This document shows, in pieces, positions 8,254 through 17,828 of a DNA stretch of 64,000 nt; the stretch's first letter is position 1; every line of letters begins with the position of its first letter. The DNA is from a bacterium (GTDB taxonomy: Bacteria > UBP15 > UBA6099). The notes beneath the pieces are model-generated. The model saw only the letters and a program-made list of their open reading frames with translations, did no database searches and was not told where the DNA came from. A program made the translations under genes and the position numbers. Location: contig JAKQPS010000005.1 in the NCBI GenBank assembly GCA_029564595.1, positions 36,750 through 100,749 on the forward strand. The letters run 5' to 3'.

Positions 8254-9540
8254 TCAGAACGGCAACTGCTCCCTCTGCAGGCTCGCCATCTCGTCGAACA
8301 TTCGCCTGCAACTCTTCTCGTCCGGAGGAGACAACGGGTCGGCGACCAGCGCCTCAAACGCAAGTTCCGGGTCTCCATTAATAGCTGAATCCACGATTTT
8401 GTCCTGAAGGCCGACTTGAAGCCTCATAATTTCCGCTAAAGGCTCATGGATCGGAGGAACAGTTTCAGGCAGCAGATTCCTGCTGTCGCATCTCGACGGA
8501 ACCTCGACTATGCAGCCTTCGGGCAGATTGGGAACATATCCTTTATTCGGCACATTGACGGCGTTGAAACGAGCGGTCGTGTCTCCGGTGGCCATTGCCT
8601 GAATAATCGGAACCTGTTCTTCAGGAGACATCGGAAGCATCTTTACGGGCAGCCAGAAAAGCCCGTTCGCGTACTGCTCGCTGAGCCATCCCCTCGCCTT
8701 CCAGTCGAAGTGATAAAACTTGTGCGGGTTGTACATCGGCCCGGCTTCCTCGGACACGAACGGCAGATATTCCCCTATATGGCTGTCCGAACTGGTCGGA
8801 TACAACCCGAACTCCCTGAAACACCTGCGCACAAGCGGCTGATGCAGAAACGGCAGCAGCTTGGCGTGCGTCCTCAACTTCGGATACAGGTCTTCTCCCG
8901 TTTCGGCGTTCTCAATTTCGTAGAACCACGTGAAATGGTTAATGCCAGAAGCGTTCGCTCGAATCTTGGCCGGAGGAAGCAGCAACATGGAAACGAGCCG
9001 CGCTAATCCTCCGCCGAACTCATGGCACATGCCGACCGCGCGCAGTTTCGTCGCTCTGCTTATCGCCAGCGTCACCCTGCTCATCGGATTCGTCAGGTTC
9101 AGAAGAAAAGCGTCCGGAGCCGTTCTTTCGATTTGGCGGCAGATTTCAAGAATGAGTTTTATCGACCTCAGCGAATGGAACACGCCGCCGGGACCGCCGT
9201 TTTCCCCCATCACTTGAGTCGAGCCGTGCTTCTTGGGAATCTCCAGATCTTCCTTCCATCGCTCCCATCGTCCGACCTCGACGGACGTCATGATATACTC
9301 CGCTCCCGCGACGCCCCTTTCGGTGTCCTGCTCTCTCTCGATGATTATCGGATTGCCGCACGCCTCGTTTATCCGGCTGGCTATCGCCCATGCGACATCC
9401 AGTTTTTTCTCGTCCGTGTCCACGAGCACAAGCGTCGAACCTTTGAGTTTCTCCGACCTTATCACGTCATATGTCATGATAGGCCCGAACGACATCCCGC
9501 CCGCTCCTACCAAAGCAATCCTTACCTGCGCGCTGTCCAT
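8254..9540 (-). CDS. Glycoside hydrolase family 4 (NAD- and metal-dependent)
   Basis: 428 residues, typical of GH4. The N-terminus has the Rossmann NAD-binding strand-loop VRIALVGAGGMSFGP and a following acidic strand (LVLVDTDEKKL). LLNLTNPMSRVT and the Cys-His pair in GMCHEFGGG are the metal-binding region of GH4 enzymes, which cleave alpha- or beta-glycosides by a redox-assisted elimination. Whether the substrate is a galactoside, a glucuronide or a phosphorylated sugar cannot be told. The ATG is preceded by a G-rich run (GGGGGG) about nine bases upstream. It stands alone, in an operon-free position between the MoxR gene and tRNA-Arg. Confidence 0.88.
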   Translation of the reverse strand: MDSAQVRIALVGAGGMSFGPIMTYDVIRSEKLKGSTLVLVDTDEKKLDVAWAIASRINEACGNPIIIEREQDTERGVAGAEYIMTSVEVGRWERWKEDLEIPKKHGSTQVMGENGGPGGVFHSLRSIKLILEICRQIERTAPDAFLLNLTNPMSRVTLAISRATKLRAVGMCHEFGGGLARLVSMLLLPPAKIRANASGINHFTWFYEIENAETGEDLYPKLRTHAKLLPFLHQPLVRRCFREFGLYPTSSDSHIGEYLPFVSEEAGPMYNPHKFYHFDWKARGWLSEQYANGLFWLPVKMLPMSPEEQVPIIQAMATGDTTARFNAVNVPNKGYVPNLPEGCIVEVPSRCDSRNLLPETVPPIHEPLAEIMRLQVGLQDKIVDSAINGDPELAFEALVADPLSPPDEKSCRRMFDEMASLQREQLPF

Positions 9541-9586
9541 GACATTTCCCCCCCAATAAGTTTATGCCAAAAAAACCGGCGCATAA

Positions 9587-9592
9587 ATTATA
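9587..9592 (-). promoter_or_regulatory. Extended -10 promoter element for the GH4 gene
   Basis: On the minus strand, TATAAT is preceded by TGA, an extended -10 (TG-n-TATAAT). No good -35 is present. A start near 9580 gives a leader of about 40 nt. Confidence 0.4.
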
Positions 9593-10060
9593 TCACCATC
9601 AGGCAATATATAAATAGGGACAAGGGTTTCACTACCTTCAATCCGCCCCTGCCTGAAAATCGTTCGGGAATTATGCGGAAAGCTTTTCTCATCCCTGCGC
9701 CAGCATCAATTTGCGCAGACACTCGACGCCTCTAGGCGCTGCGCTCAACTCTTCCTCTTTCCCCTCGCGCTTCGCAGATTGCGTCCGCAAAAAGAAATCG
9801 CCTCTCACCTCGCTTGAAGAAGGGCGCAAGGACACCGCTCTTATGACTCAGATTATCAGAAAATTCAAAGCGGCAAAATTATAAGAATTTCAGGAGCGCA
9901 ACAGGTTGCAAGGCATGTTGAGGCATGGCGGCTTCGATAGCCGATTCCGGAAAGACGCCAATCGCAACAATCGTTTCTTTGCCTCGCGCGGTTGCCAATT
10001 TTAAGCAAAGCAGTGAAAATATCTTTGGCCTATCGGACGAATCGAAAAGGCATCATATCC
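9593..10060. other. Gene-free stretch before tRNA-Arg
   Basis: About 470 bp with no open frame that shows coding character or a ribosome-binding site on either strand. The only structured element is the tRNA that follows. Weak sigma-70-like hexamers (TTGCCA around 9992) could drive the tRNA. Confidence 0.5.
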
Positions 10061-10133
10061 GCGCCCGTAGCTCAACGGATAGAGCATCAGACTTCGAATC
10101 TGAGGGTTGGGAGTTCGAATCTCTCCGGGCGCA
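10061..10133 (+). tRNA. tRNA-Arg (anticodon UCG)
   Basis: 73 nt. The acceptor arm pairs GCGCCCG with CGGGCGC, followed by discriminator A. The D arm, a five-pair anticodon stem (TCAGA/TCTGA) with loop CTTCGAA, and the T arm GGGAG-TTCGAAT-CTCTC are all intact. Loop position 34-36 is TCG, which reads CGA codons. CCA is not encoded, consistent with the CCA-adding enzyme found at 32.3-33.8 kb. Confidence 0.96.
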
Positions 10134-10221
10134 TTGGATTCTTAAACCTATAGCTTAGGGTTTCTCTATCAAGTTAAACCCGCATTATTCGCTAATGCCG
10201 GCGGAATCCTGTCCTGTTCGC

Positions 10222-11994
10222 TCACTCGCTCCCATAACCTTGCCAGTTTTGAGACGAGATGTATTTCCACAAAACCCCGCCCAACACAATAGCTATTCCG
10301 ATTAGTATTAATCCTCTTGAGGCCGGACCAAGAAGCAGTTTCCCGATTCCGAACAATGCGCAATAAACTGCCGCAATGGACACCACGTAAGCAAACACGG
10401 ATTGAGCAGGGCCTGGGTCCTTGTCGGCTCCGGGGATATCCTTGCTTATCAACCGCCATCCGGGGCCTCCCGGCCTTACTTTCCTGTAGAACGCGGTCAG
10501 CTTCTCTTTTGAAACCGGCTTCGTTAAGAATGTCGCCGCAAATGCGACCGTCAATGCCACAGGCACAATATAAATCAGAGCAAGAGGGTATGGAACTTTA
10601 AAAATCCCTCTGACGACATACGTCATGGACAAAGCCGCCGTCATCGCTCCTATTTCGCTCCATGCGTTTATCCTCCACCAGAACCATCGAAGGATATATA
10701 CTATCGCCAATCCTCCGTATATCGCCGACACCACATACCATGCGTCAGCGATCGAGTCCATCATCATCGTAACCCCTGCTCCGCACACGGCGATAAGAAC
10801 AGTCGCCACCCAAGACGCCACAATATAATGACGATCCGACGCTTCCTTCTTTATGAATCTTTTATAAATATCATTCACCATATAAGACGCGCCCCAGTTC
10901 AAGTGGGTGTCTATCGTGCTCATGTACGCCGCGAAAAATGAAGCCAGCACCAGTCCGAGCATCCCGACAGGAAGATATTTCAACATCACCTTCACATATC
11001 CAAGCTCCGGGTCGGGATACACCCCAGCCGCGTCCGGAATGTAGGGAAACAGAATTGCCGCGCAAAGCCCCACCATAATCCATGGCCACGGCCTCAGACA
11101 GTAATGCGCGATATTGAACCACAACATGCCGAGGAACGAATGTTTCTCGTCTTTCGCCGACAACATTCTCTGCGCCAGATATCCGCCGCTGTCAGAGTTC
11201 GAGGCGGTCCACCATTGGAAGAAAATGAATATCATAACCGGCCAGAACATTCCCACCGAATATTGAGAAGAGTACGCCGGGAACAACGACGATATCTCGG
11301 CAGCTTTGTTCGCGCCGTACGTGGTTATCAAACCGTCGTGTATCGCGCCAAGTCCTCCTATGTCGATTATCGCCACAGTCGCCAGATAAATCGCGCCGAA
11401 CATCGCTATGGCGAATTGCATTAGGTCAGTCGCCATAACTCCCGTAAGGCCCGATAAAAGCGTGTAGACCAAAGCAAAGGACATGCAAATCCAAAGAGCC
11501 TGATTCTTGTCGAATTCCAACGTCAAACCCAGAATCTTCACCATCGCAAGGTTTACCCAGCCTATGACAATACAGTTGTAGATGATTGCGAAATAAATGC
11601 CTCTGAAACCCCTTAAAAAAGCGGCGCTTCCACCCTCGTACCTCAACTCGATAAGCTCATTGTCCGTCAGAACTCCGCTCCGCCGCCACAGGCGCGAAAA
11701 GAAAAACACGCCCATCAGAGTGGCCATCGCCAATCCCCACCAATACCAGTTCCATGCGATTCCGTTCCTGACCACCATGCCGCTGACCGCAAGCGGCGTG
11801 TCCGCCGCGAACGTCGTCGCCACCATGGAAGTCCCTAGCAGCCACCACGAAGCTTTGCGACCGGACACAAAATAATCATCCATCCCTTTATTGGAGCGCC
11901 GGCTGTGATATATCGCCAAACCGAACACAAATACGAAATAGATGGCAATAATCGACCAGTCTAAAACTGTCAGGTGCTTTGTCAATCCCTGCAT
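10222..11994 (-). CDS. Sodium:solute symporter family transporter
   Basis: 590 residues with about fourteen hydrophobic segments, typical of the SSS family. The opening (LDWSIIAIYFVFVFGLAIY then GMDDYFVSGRKASWWLLGTS) is the SSS pattern in which helix 1 precedes a conserved D-Y-F-L/V-x-G-R. The core segment GIYFAIIYNCIVIGWVNLAMVK and LLSGLTGVMATDLMQFAIAM continue it. SSS proteins import sugars, amino acids, vitamins or organic acids with Na+. The substrate is unknown; it may pair with the nearby GH4 glycosidase as a glycoside uptake-and-cleavage set, but that is inference. AAGGAGGCCGGA lies just before the ATG. Confidence 0.9.
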   Translation of the reverse strand: MQGLTKHLTVLDWSIIAIYFVFVFGLAIYHSRRSNKGMDDYFVSGRKASWWLLGTSMVATTFAADTPLAVSGMVVRNGIAWNWYWWGLAMATLMGVFFFSRLWRRSGVLTDNELIELRYEGGSAAFLRGFRGIYFAIIYNCIVIGWVNLAMVKILGLTLEFDKNQALWICMSFALVYTLLSGLTGVMATDLMQFAIAMFGAIYLATVAIIDIGGLGAIHDGLITTYGANKAAEISSLFPAYSSQYSVGMFWPVMIFIFFQWWTASNSDSGGYLAQRMLSAKDEKHSFLGMLWFNIAHYCLRPWPWIMVGLCAAILFPYIPDAAGVYPDPELGYVKVMLKYLPVGMLGLVLASFFAAYMSTIDTHLNWGASYMVNDIYKRFIKKEASDRHYIVASWVATVLIAVCGAGVTMMMDSIADAWYVVSAIYGGLAIVYILRWFWWRINAWSEIGAMTAALSMTYVVRGIFKVPYPLALIYIVPVALTVAFAATFLTKPVSKEKLTAFYRKVRPGGPGWRLISKDIPGADKDPGPAQSVFAYVVSIAAVYCALFGIGKLLLGPASRGLILIGIAIVLGGVLWKYISSQNWQGYGSE

Positions 11995-12363
11995 TCCGGC
12001 CTCCTTAGGGCTGTCGGCCCTTGCGGGGTATTATACCCGACACGCGTTGCATCCCGCCAGTCGTATTTCGTCTAACTTTCTGCCGCATTCTACGGCTTCA
12101 TCCGCTTGCTCGATCAATTATTCCGGCTCTGTCAAATAGCCGGAACCGCTTTGGCGGTGTCAAGGATATGAGAAATGCCGTAAAAATCATCCTCCCTCGT
12201 CAGTGGCGTTCTTAAGGGTTTCACATTCTCCTGACTACGTATAGAATATGTTTATGATTCGAATGGAGCGCAAACATGACTTTGCCGCATATCGCAGTTT
12301 TATAATTTTGCCGTTTCGTGCGCGTTGTGATGACAACATCTTAATTAGTCGCGGAGAAATAGA
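11995..12363. other. Intergenic region between the symporter and glycan-cluster genes
   Basis: 369 bp with divergent promoters. On the minus strand a TATAAT sits in a small palindrome (GGGTATTATACCC at 12027-12039) ahead of the symporter. On the plus strand a promoter at 12220-12247 faces the methyltransferase gene. No coding sequence is seen in it. Confidence 0.5.
12220..12247 (+). promoter_or_regulatory. Sigma-70-type promoter of the glycan cluster
   Basis: TTCACA (12220-12225) and TAGAAT (12242-12247) are separated by 16 bp; each hexamer matches five of six consensus bases. Start near 12254, leaving a leader of about 110 nt before the methyltransferase gene. Confidence 0.5.
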
Positions 12364-13146
12364 ATGAGATCTTTGTTGTTGTTCTTCCTAATCTTCGTTT
12401 ATTCCGCAGTAGCATGTTTATATATGTTCACAATTGGGATATTCGCTCCCAAACACAGAGCTTTCATCAGGCGGATCAGCGATTATTTCGGTTTCAGGCC
12501 GGGAGCGCCCGATCTTTCAATTCCGTCCGCAAGTTTGAGTTCTATTGCGCGCGACGATATAAGTTTCCGAATTCTCGAATCCGAATCCGTCGACGGAAAT
12601 GTGACCTTGTTCGAGTTGATGGCTCTCGTCAAACTGTCGATCGCAAACGCGTCTCAGGCTATATTCGAAATCGGAACATTCGATGGGCGCACTACTCTGA
12701 ATTTGGCCGCAAACGCCCCGTCCGACGGAGAAGTTTTCACGCTCGACCTGCCTCGCGAAAACATGGGCAACGCGCAGGGAACCATATCAAGAGCAGACAG
12801 ACCATACATAAATAAGAAAACGTCAGGGGCGCGGTTTGTCGGCACGGAATACGAACACATAATAACTCAACTGTACGGCGATTCAGCCGTCTTCGATTTC
12901 TCAAACTATTTCAACAATATCGATTTTGTTTTTGTCGATGGAGCGCATACATACGATTATTTGATGAGCGACACTGATAGGGCCATTAAAATGTTGCGCT
13001 CTGGAAAAGGCGTTATCGCATGGCATGATTACGGCAGGGACAACGGAGCCACTCGCGCTCTGAACGATCTTTTCAATAACGACGCTAGATTCAAAAATAT
13101 TAAAAGAATAAATGGGACTTCTCTCGTAGTGGGCTTTTTTTCGTGA
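12364..13146 (+). CDS. Membrane-anchored class I SAM-dependent methyltransferase
   Basis: 260 residues. An N-terminal hydrophobic segment (LLLFFLIFVYSAVACLYMFT) is followed by a class I methyltransferase fold. The SAM loop reads IFEIGTFDGRTTLNLA, motif II is FTLDLPREN, and the later DFVFVDGAHTYDYLMSDTD is the acidic substrate/metal strand typical of the Methyltransf_24 type. Such enzymes often modify sugar residues in surface glycans. It is first in a three-gene plus-strand run with a GT2 glycosyltransferase and a membrane protein, and has GGAG before the ATG. Confidence 0.8.
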   Translation: MRSLLLFFLIFVYSAVACLYMFTIGIFAPKHRAFIRRISDYFGFRPGAPDLSIPSASLSSIARDDISFRILESESVDGNVTLFELMALVKLSIANASQAIFEIGTFDGRTTLNLAANAPSDGEVFTLDLPRENMGNAQGTISRADRPYINKKTSGARFVGTEYEHIITQLYGDSAVFDFSNYFNNIDFVFVDGAHTYDYLMSDTDRAIKMLRSGKGVIAWHDYGRDNGATRALNDLFNNDARFKNIKRINGTSLVVGFFS

Positions 13147-13176
13147 ACCGATATTCTTTTATGACGGGTATGCCTT

Positions 13177-14190
13177 ATGAACCCTCAAGTTTCCATCGTT
13201 ATTCCCAACTATAACGGGAAACATCTGTTGGAGAAGAATCTTCTGTCCGTCCTTGCGGCTGCTGGCGGCTTCGGTTCCGCTGAAGTGATTGTCGTGGACG
13301 ACGCGAGTTCTGACGGGAGCGTCGAATGGCTGAATTCCGTAAATTGCGCAAACCTCAGGATCTGCCGACTTGAGCGCAACTGCGGCTTTGCCGGAGCATG
13401 TCGCGCCGGAGCCTCTGAAGCTAATGGAGAAATAATTTATTTCCTCAATACCGACATTAGAACGGATGCGGATTTTCTTTCTCATCTAGTTTCTCATTTC
13501 AATGATCCTAATATATTTGCCGTCGCAAGCATGGCATACGACGGGTCCGGAGAAAATATTGTTTCCTCCCGATCCGGAATCAAATGGAAGTGGGGAATGC
13601 CGGATGTGGACAGGGCCGCTCGTTTTGACGCCCCCGCCGCGTCTTCGTCCATTACCCTTTTTGCGTCAGGCGGTCACTCCGCATATAGAAAATCAATGTT
13701 TTTCGACATGGGTTGTTTCGACTCTCTTTACAGCCCTTTTTATTGGGAAGATGTGGATCTCGGATACAGGGCATGGAAAAGAGGCTGGAAAATCGTTTTC
13801 GAGCCTAAAAGCGTCGTTTATCATGACCATCAGGGAACCATCGGAAAAATATACAGACCGAGAGTTCTCTCAATTATGAGAAGAAACCGTTTTTTGTTCA
13901 CATGGAAAAACATCTCGGATCCCACCCTGTTAATTCGACATGTTTTAGCATTGCCGTTTTTTTTGGTTATCGCAACTTTGGCAGGTCGCAGGGGAGTCTT
14001 ATCAGGCTTTTTTATGGCCCTATCTTCTCTGCCAGATGTGATTTCCGCCAGAAGAAAACGCGAGCGGGAGCCTCTCGTTCTGAAAGACCGCGATATCTTC
14101 GTTCTGTTCGATGATGCCGGATACGTTTCTTGTCCGCCTCGCTCAGACGAGGCCATTTATCATCAAAAAGAGAAGGAAACCAATAATTGA
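13177..14190 (+). CDS. GT2 family glycosyltransferase
   Basis: 337 residues with a GT-A fold. The start SIVIPNYNGKHLLEKNLLS, the nucleotide strand VIVVDDASSDGSVEWL and the metal-site region FLNTDIRTD are the standard GT2 signature. The acceptor half has FYWEDVDLGYRAWKRGW (the ED acid-base motif of the rhamnosyltransferase-like group) and a C-terminal hydrophobic stretch that may attach it to the membrane. It transfers a sugar from a nucleotide sugar to a growing surface glycan. It overlaps the next gene by three bases, so translation is coupled. Confidence 0.9.
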   Translation: MNPQVSIVIPNYNGKHLLEKNLLSVLAAAGGFGSAEVIVVDDASSDGSVEWLNSVNCANLRICRLERNCGFAGACRAGASEANGEIIYFLNTDIRTDADFLSHLVSHFNDPNIFAVASMAYDGSGENIVSSRSGIKWKWGMPDVDRAARFDAPAASSSITLFASGGHSAYRKSMFFDMGCFDSLYSPFYWEDVDLGYRAWKRGWKIVFEPKSVVYHDHQGTIGKIYRPRVLSIMRRNRFLFTWKNISDPTLLIRHVLALPFFLVIATLAGRRGVLSGFFMALSSLPDVISARRKREREPLVLKDRDIFVLFDDAGYVSCPPRSDEAIYHQKEKETNN

Positions 14191-15935
14191 ACTCAAAAGC
14201 GTATACGACGCTTTCCCGAGCGATGCCCGTAATCGCTATTCTTTTCATAGCAGCCGGGTTCATAAGACTCCGTTTCGGCGTATCTTTCAGCGATGAAGGA
14301 TATTGGTTTTCCGCTCCATACAGATACCTTCACGGGGATATGCCATTTAAGGATGAATGGCTCTCCGCTCCGAGATGGTTCGACATCATTATCTGGCAGA
14401 TAATGCGGCTGCTCCCCGACGGCGGCTCCGTTCTTGTTATCAGACATATTAACTTCGCGTTTCACTCTATCGCGTTAGGCCTCTTTTGTTTCTCGCTCAG
14501 AAAGCTTCTGCCGGCTTCCATTCTCATATCTTGTTTTACCGCTTCAATTTTCGCCGACGTGAGGTCTTTCTGGAGCCCAAGTTACAACTCGCTGTTCCTA
14601 GATTTCACTCTCTTGAGCGCGGCTTTCTTTTTTTTGAGTTTGTTCTCTAATAAACCATTGTCGAGGGCGCTGTGCGGATTGATATCTGGCTTCGTTTTCT
14701 TCCTCGCCGGGATATCATATTTTCCATCGTTCGCATTAACCGTCATTCCGATTTTTTTAGTTGCATTTTCTTTGTCGAGAAAATCGGAATTTATGCTTAA
14801 CGCTCAAACCGTCGCTTTTTTTATCGCAGGCGTCGCGGCTTCCTGCGCGGCGACGTATGTGTTATTGCAAAACAATGGCTTGCTCGTTCACTTCTTCAGC
14901 GCATTTTCAATGCTGTTGAACGATGCCTACGGCGAAACGCTTTCTATGGGAGAAAGGCTCTTTAATATATCGGCAGTTGTGTCAAAAACGCTGCCCATAA
15001 TGCTGCTGTTTCTTATCGGAACGTATTTGTTCAAAACCGCAATCGCTTCAAAAAGGTCCTTCCTCATTCTTGCTTCAATAATCTTTCCTCCGCTTGTTTT
15101 CGCTCTGGCAAGTCTCCCTTCGGCTATCATCGCCTTCGTGGTTTCGGTATCGATTATTTATCTGTTTAGCAGAGCCAAACTGATGGCGAACGGCCGTAGA
15201 AAAGAGCAAGCTGTTTTCATGCTTGTGGCTTGGGGATGCTCATGGTTCGCCGTTTCCGGGATTGCTTCAAACAATGTCAATCTTTGGACTCCCACGCTGA
15301 TATTTCCTTTCTTTATAATATCCGCGGCAATAATCGCTCATACTGCCATATCCAATGCGCTAGATGAGCGCGCAGACGCCGGTTCTTTCAAGAAAGCCTC
15401 GTCGTTCATCGTCGCTTCGCTTTTGCTGATTTCAATCGTCGTCACGGGAAAAACCTTCAGGAGCGCGCCGACAGAAGGCTCCGTATTTAACCTTAGAACC
15501 AAGTTCGCCTACGGAAAACTGTCCTGTATATATTCATCAGAGAAGAGGGTGGAATATCTTGAAGAGTTGCTTGATTATCTGGACGGCCGCGTCGGCAAAG
15601 GCGACAGGCTTCTGGCGTTCAAAAGATTTTCCATGCTCAACTATATCACAGACACAATTTCGCCACTTAACACAAGCTATATCGCCGAAGACATTCCAGT
15701 GGAAATGTACGACAAAACAATCAAGATAATGATAAAAGAAAGAAGAGAGCCTGAATATGCCGTCAGGGTTTTGAACTTTCCGAACTATCTAGGCGGCGAA
15801 AAAAATCCGGAATTGCTCCCCTACTCTACTGACCCCGCGATAGATCCTTTGTTTTCTTATGTCCATCAGAATTATACGCTTGAGAAAACGATAGGGCCTT
15901 ATGAGGTTTGGAGAAAAAATCAGTTCATTCGATAA
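14187..15935 (+). CDS. Polytopic membrane protein, GT-C-like
   Basis: 582 residues with about ten to twelve hydrophobic segments and a soluble C-terminal part. After the first helix there is an acidic loop, VSFSDEGYWFSAPYRYLHGD then PFKDEW, reminiscent of the catalytic loop of GT-C lipid-dependent sugar transferases. No specific family can be named. It starts at TTG, overlapping the stop of the GT2 gene (TTGA), so the two are translationally coupled. Its cluster position suggests a role in transferring a sugar from a lipid carrier, an inference. Confidence 0.7.
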   Translation: MNSKAYTTLSRAMPVIAILFIAAGFIRLRFGVSFSDEGYWFSAPYRYLHGDMPFKDEWLSAPRWFDIIIWQIMRLLPDGGSVLVIRHINFAFHSIALGLFCFSLRKLLPASILISCFTASIFADVRSFWSPSYNSLFLDFTLLSAAFFFLSLFSNKPLSRALCGLISGFVFFLAGISYFPSFALTVIPIFLVAFSLSRKSEFMLNAQTVAFFIAGVAASCAATYVLLQNNGLLVHFFSAFSMLLNDAYGETLSMGERLFNISAVVSKTLPIMLLFLIGTYLFKTAIASKRSFLILASIIFPPLVFALASLPSAIIAFVVSVSIIYLFSRAKLMANGRRKEQAVFMLVAWGCSWFAVSGIASNNVNLWTPTLIFPFFIISAAIIAHTAISNALDERADAGSFKKASSFIVASLLLISIVVTGKTFRSAPTEGSVFNLRTKFAYGKLSCIYSSEKRVEYLEELLDYLDGRVGKGDRLLAFKRFSMLNYITDTISPLNTSYIAEDIPVEMYDKTIKIMIKERREPEYAVRVLNFPNYLGGEKNPELLPYSTDPAIDPLFSYVHQNYTLEKTIGPYEVWRKNQFIR

Positions 15936-15964
15936 AGATATGCGGCATCCGAACCAGCAAATTA

Positions 15965-17098
15965 TTATTTGTGTTTTTTTCGAGCGTCCAAGAGTATTTC
16001 GCAAATATCCTTTATGTCGGTCTCTGTCAACTCGCCGTAGAGCGGCAGGCAGAGTATTTCTTTGGAGGCGGCCTCCGCGACCGGCAGATTAGCCGGAGAT
16101 GATGACGGCAGATATTTGTAACACTGGTAATTGCTGCATAAAGGATAGAAATATTTTCTTGGAAAAACATTATGTTCCCTCAGATGAGCGTGCGCCTCGT
16201 CGCGGGAACAGCCGAACGACTCTTCGTTGATTCTGACGGTGAAGTATTGATGATTCTTTTTCGCTCCCGAGGCGTCCGCGTTGACGCGAAGTCCTTCCAC
16301 TCCGTCAAGCGCGCTCTTATACACTTCCGTAAGAACCTTTCTCTTTGACATCTCGCTCTCGACAATATCAAGAACGAGAAGACCGAGCGCGGCTTGAATC
16401 TCGTTCATTTTTCCGTTTATGCCCGGCATAACAACTTCTTCTTCATTTTTTATACCGAAGTTTTTAAGGTAATCTATCCTCTGCTTCATGTTCGGGTCTT
16501 TGCACGAAAGAGCGCCGCCTTCGGCTGTGTGAAAAAGCTTCGTGCCGTGAAAGCTGAACATTGAGATATCGCCGTATTCGCCAATCCCGACGCCGTCAAT
16601 CTCCACTCCGAAAGCGTGCGCGGCGTCATACACCACCCTAAGCCCGTATCTGTCCGCTATGCGCTGAATTTCAAGGACATCGCATGGCGTTCCGAAAACA
16701 TGCACCCCCAAGATCGCCGTCGTGTTGGGGGTTATCATAGACTCGATTTTTGCCGCGTCGATATTAAGCGTGACCGGGTCGATATCGCAGAATATGGGTT
16801 TCACATTATTCCACGTGAGCACGTGGGGCGTGGCGGGAAAGGTGAAAGGAGTCGTTATCACTTCGCCTGTGAGCCTGAGCGCGCGACATGCGGTTATGAG
16901 CGCTATCGTTCCATTGTTGAATAAAGATAAATATGGAACTTTAAGATATTCGACAAGCCTATTCTCTAAAAGCTTATGCTGATCTCCAACGTTCGTGACC
17001 CATTTGGAGTCCCAAATATCCTGTATCTTCCGCGTCATATCAGAAATATCTGGGAGCGCGGGTCTAGATATATATACTGGACTTGGAAAACGTTTCAT
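15965..17098 (-). CDS. DegT/DnrJ/EryC1/StrS-type sugar aminotransferase
   Basis: 377 residues, the usual length. PLP features are complete: SLFNNGTIALITAC for the phosphate site, VVYDAAHAFGVE with Asp158, and the Schiff-base Lys187 in FSFHGTKLFHTAEGG. These enzymes aminate keto-sugar nucleotides. The preceding gene, 24 bp upstream, is a hexapeptide acyltransferase, the pairing used to make N-acylated amino sugars such as the 3-N-acyl-dideoxyhexoses of lipopolysaccharide. The exact sugar is not determinable. It is transcribed against the neighbouring glycosyltransferases, so it forms its own short operon. Confidence 0.9.
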   Translation of the reverse strand: MKRFPSPVYISRPALPDISDMTRKIQDIWDSKWVTNVGDQHKLLENRLVEYLKVPYLSLFNNGTIALITACRALRLTGEVITTPFTFPATPHVLTWNNVKPIFCDIDPVTLNIDAAKIESMITPNTTAILGVHVFGTPCDVLEIQRIADRYGLRVVYDAAHAFGVEIDGVGIGEYGDISMFSFHGTKLFHTAEGGALSCKDPNMKQRIDYLKNFGIKNEEEVVMPGINGKMNEIQAALGLLVLDIVESEMSKRKVLTEVYKSALDGVEGLRVNADASGAKKNHQYFTVRINEESFGCSRDEAHAHLREHNVFPRKYFYPLCSNYQCYKYLPSSSPANLPVAEAASKEILCLPLYGELTETDIKDICEILLDARKKHK

Positions 17099-17122
17099 TC
17101 GCTTTTCTCGCCAATGTGGAAT

Positions 17123-17752
17123 TCAGGTTGTGAATTCCTTTTGATCCTTTCTTAAACTTTTAGGAATGTAATTGCCATTAACATCGAAACAGATTTGGCG
17201 GTATTCGTTTTCAAGTTGAAGGATTCTGTCTTTGGGTCTGCGTCCGATTATTCTCGCTGGAGTTCCCGCGTATATGGTCCACGGCTCGCAATCTTTTTTG
17301 ACGAGCGAATTGGCTCCAATCGCCACTCCGTCGCCGATTTCCACTCCGGGCATTATAACCGAGTTCGCCCCGACTATAACGTGTTTTCCGATCCTAACAA
17401 AAGACCTAGTCGGTTTCCTGAAAGGATAATCCACCGCAGGATTGCATAAGCTTTCGCCCTTGGAGTAATCTTCATCGCCGGTAAAAACTCTCACTCCGGA
17501 CGAAAAACCGGCAAAATCATTCATAATAAACTCGCCTCCGCCGGCTATGGATGAAAAAGAAGCGATATGAACAAAATTCCCTATTTCGATGTTTTTTCCT
17601 CCCATGATGAACACGAAATCATCGATTATCACTGAATTGCCAATGGAGATATTTTCCTGAGATGTGATTTTTGCGAGCGGCCATATTGTCACATCATCGC
17701 CGATTTTTCTGAAACTGTTTATCATTCGTGTATCGCCCATCGCGGCGCTCAT
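17123..17752 (-). CDS. Left-handed beta-helix acyltransferase (hexapeptide repeat)
   Basis: 209 residues made of hexapeptide turns such as ISIGNSVIIDDFVFIMGGKN and VRIGKHVIVGANSVIMPGVE, the left-handed parallel beta-helix of O- or N-acetyltransferases. A catalytic His is likely in the loop region FSSIAGGGEF-VFTGDEDYS-GTPARIIGRRP. It ends IYAGTPARIIG, typical of the WcaF/NodL-like group. Directly upstream of the DegT aminotransferase, it probably acylates that enzyme's amino sugar, an inference from pairing. An internal ATG 12 bases later could also start the protein. Confidence 0.85.
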   Translation of the reverse strand: MSAAMGDTRMINSFRKIGDDVTIWPLAKITSQENISIGNSVIIDDFVFIMGGKNIEIGNFVHIASFSSIAGGGEFIMNDFAGFSSGVRVFTGDEDYSKGESLCNPAVDYPFRKPTRSFVRIGKHVIVGANSVIMPGVEIGDGVAIGANSLVKKDCEPWTIYAGTPARIIGRRPKDRILQLENEYRQICFDVNGNYIPKSLRKDQKEFTT

Positions 17753-17828
17753 GTTGATTTTTTACGCATTATAAATAGTATATTTAGTGTAATTTAAATA
17801 GCAACAAACGACGGATAATTGTGACCGG

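Noticed and set aside
8148..8378. Arg-rich minus-strand frame between the MoxR and GH4 genes
   Set aside because: Extreme arginine content and overlap with the GH4 end mark it as a non-coding shadow.
9022..9735. 237-residue plus-strand frame overlapping the GH4 gene
   Set aside because: It lies over a well-supported GH4 gene and extends into a region without signals.
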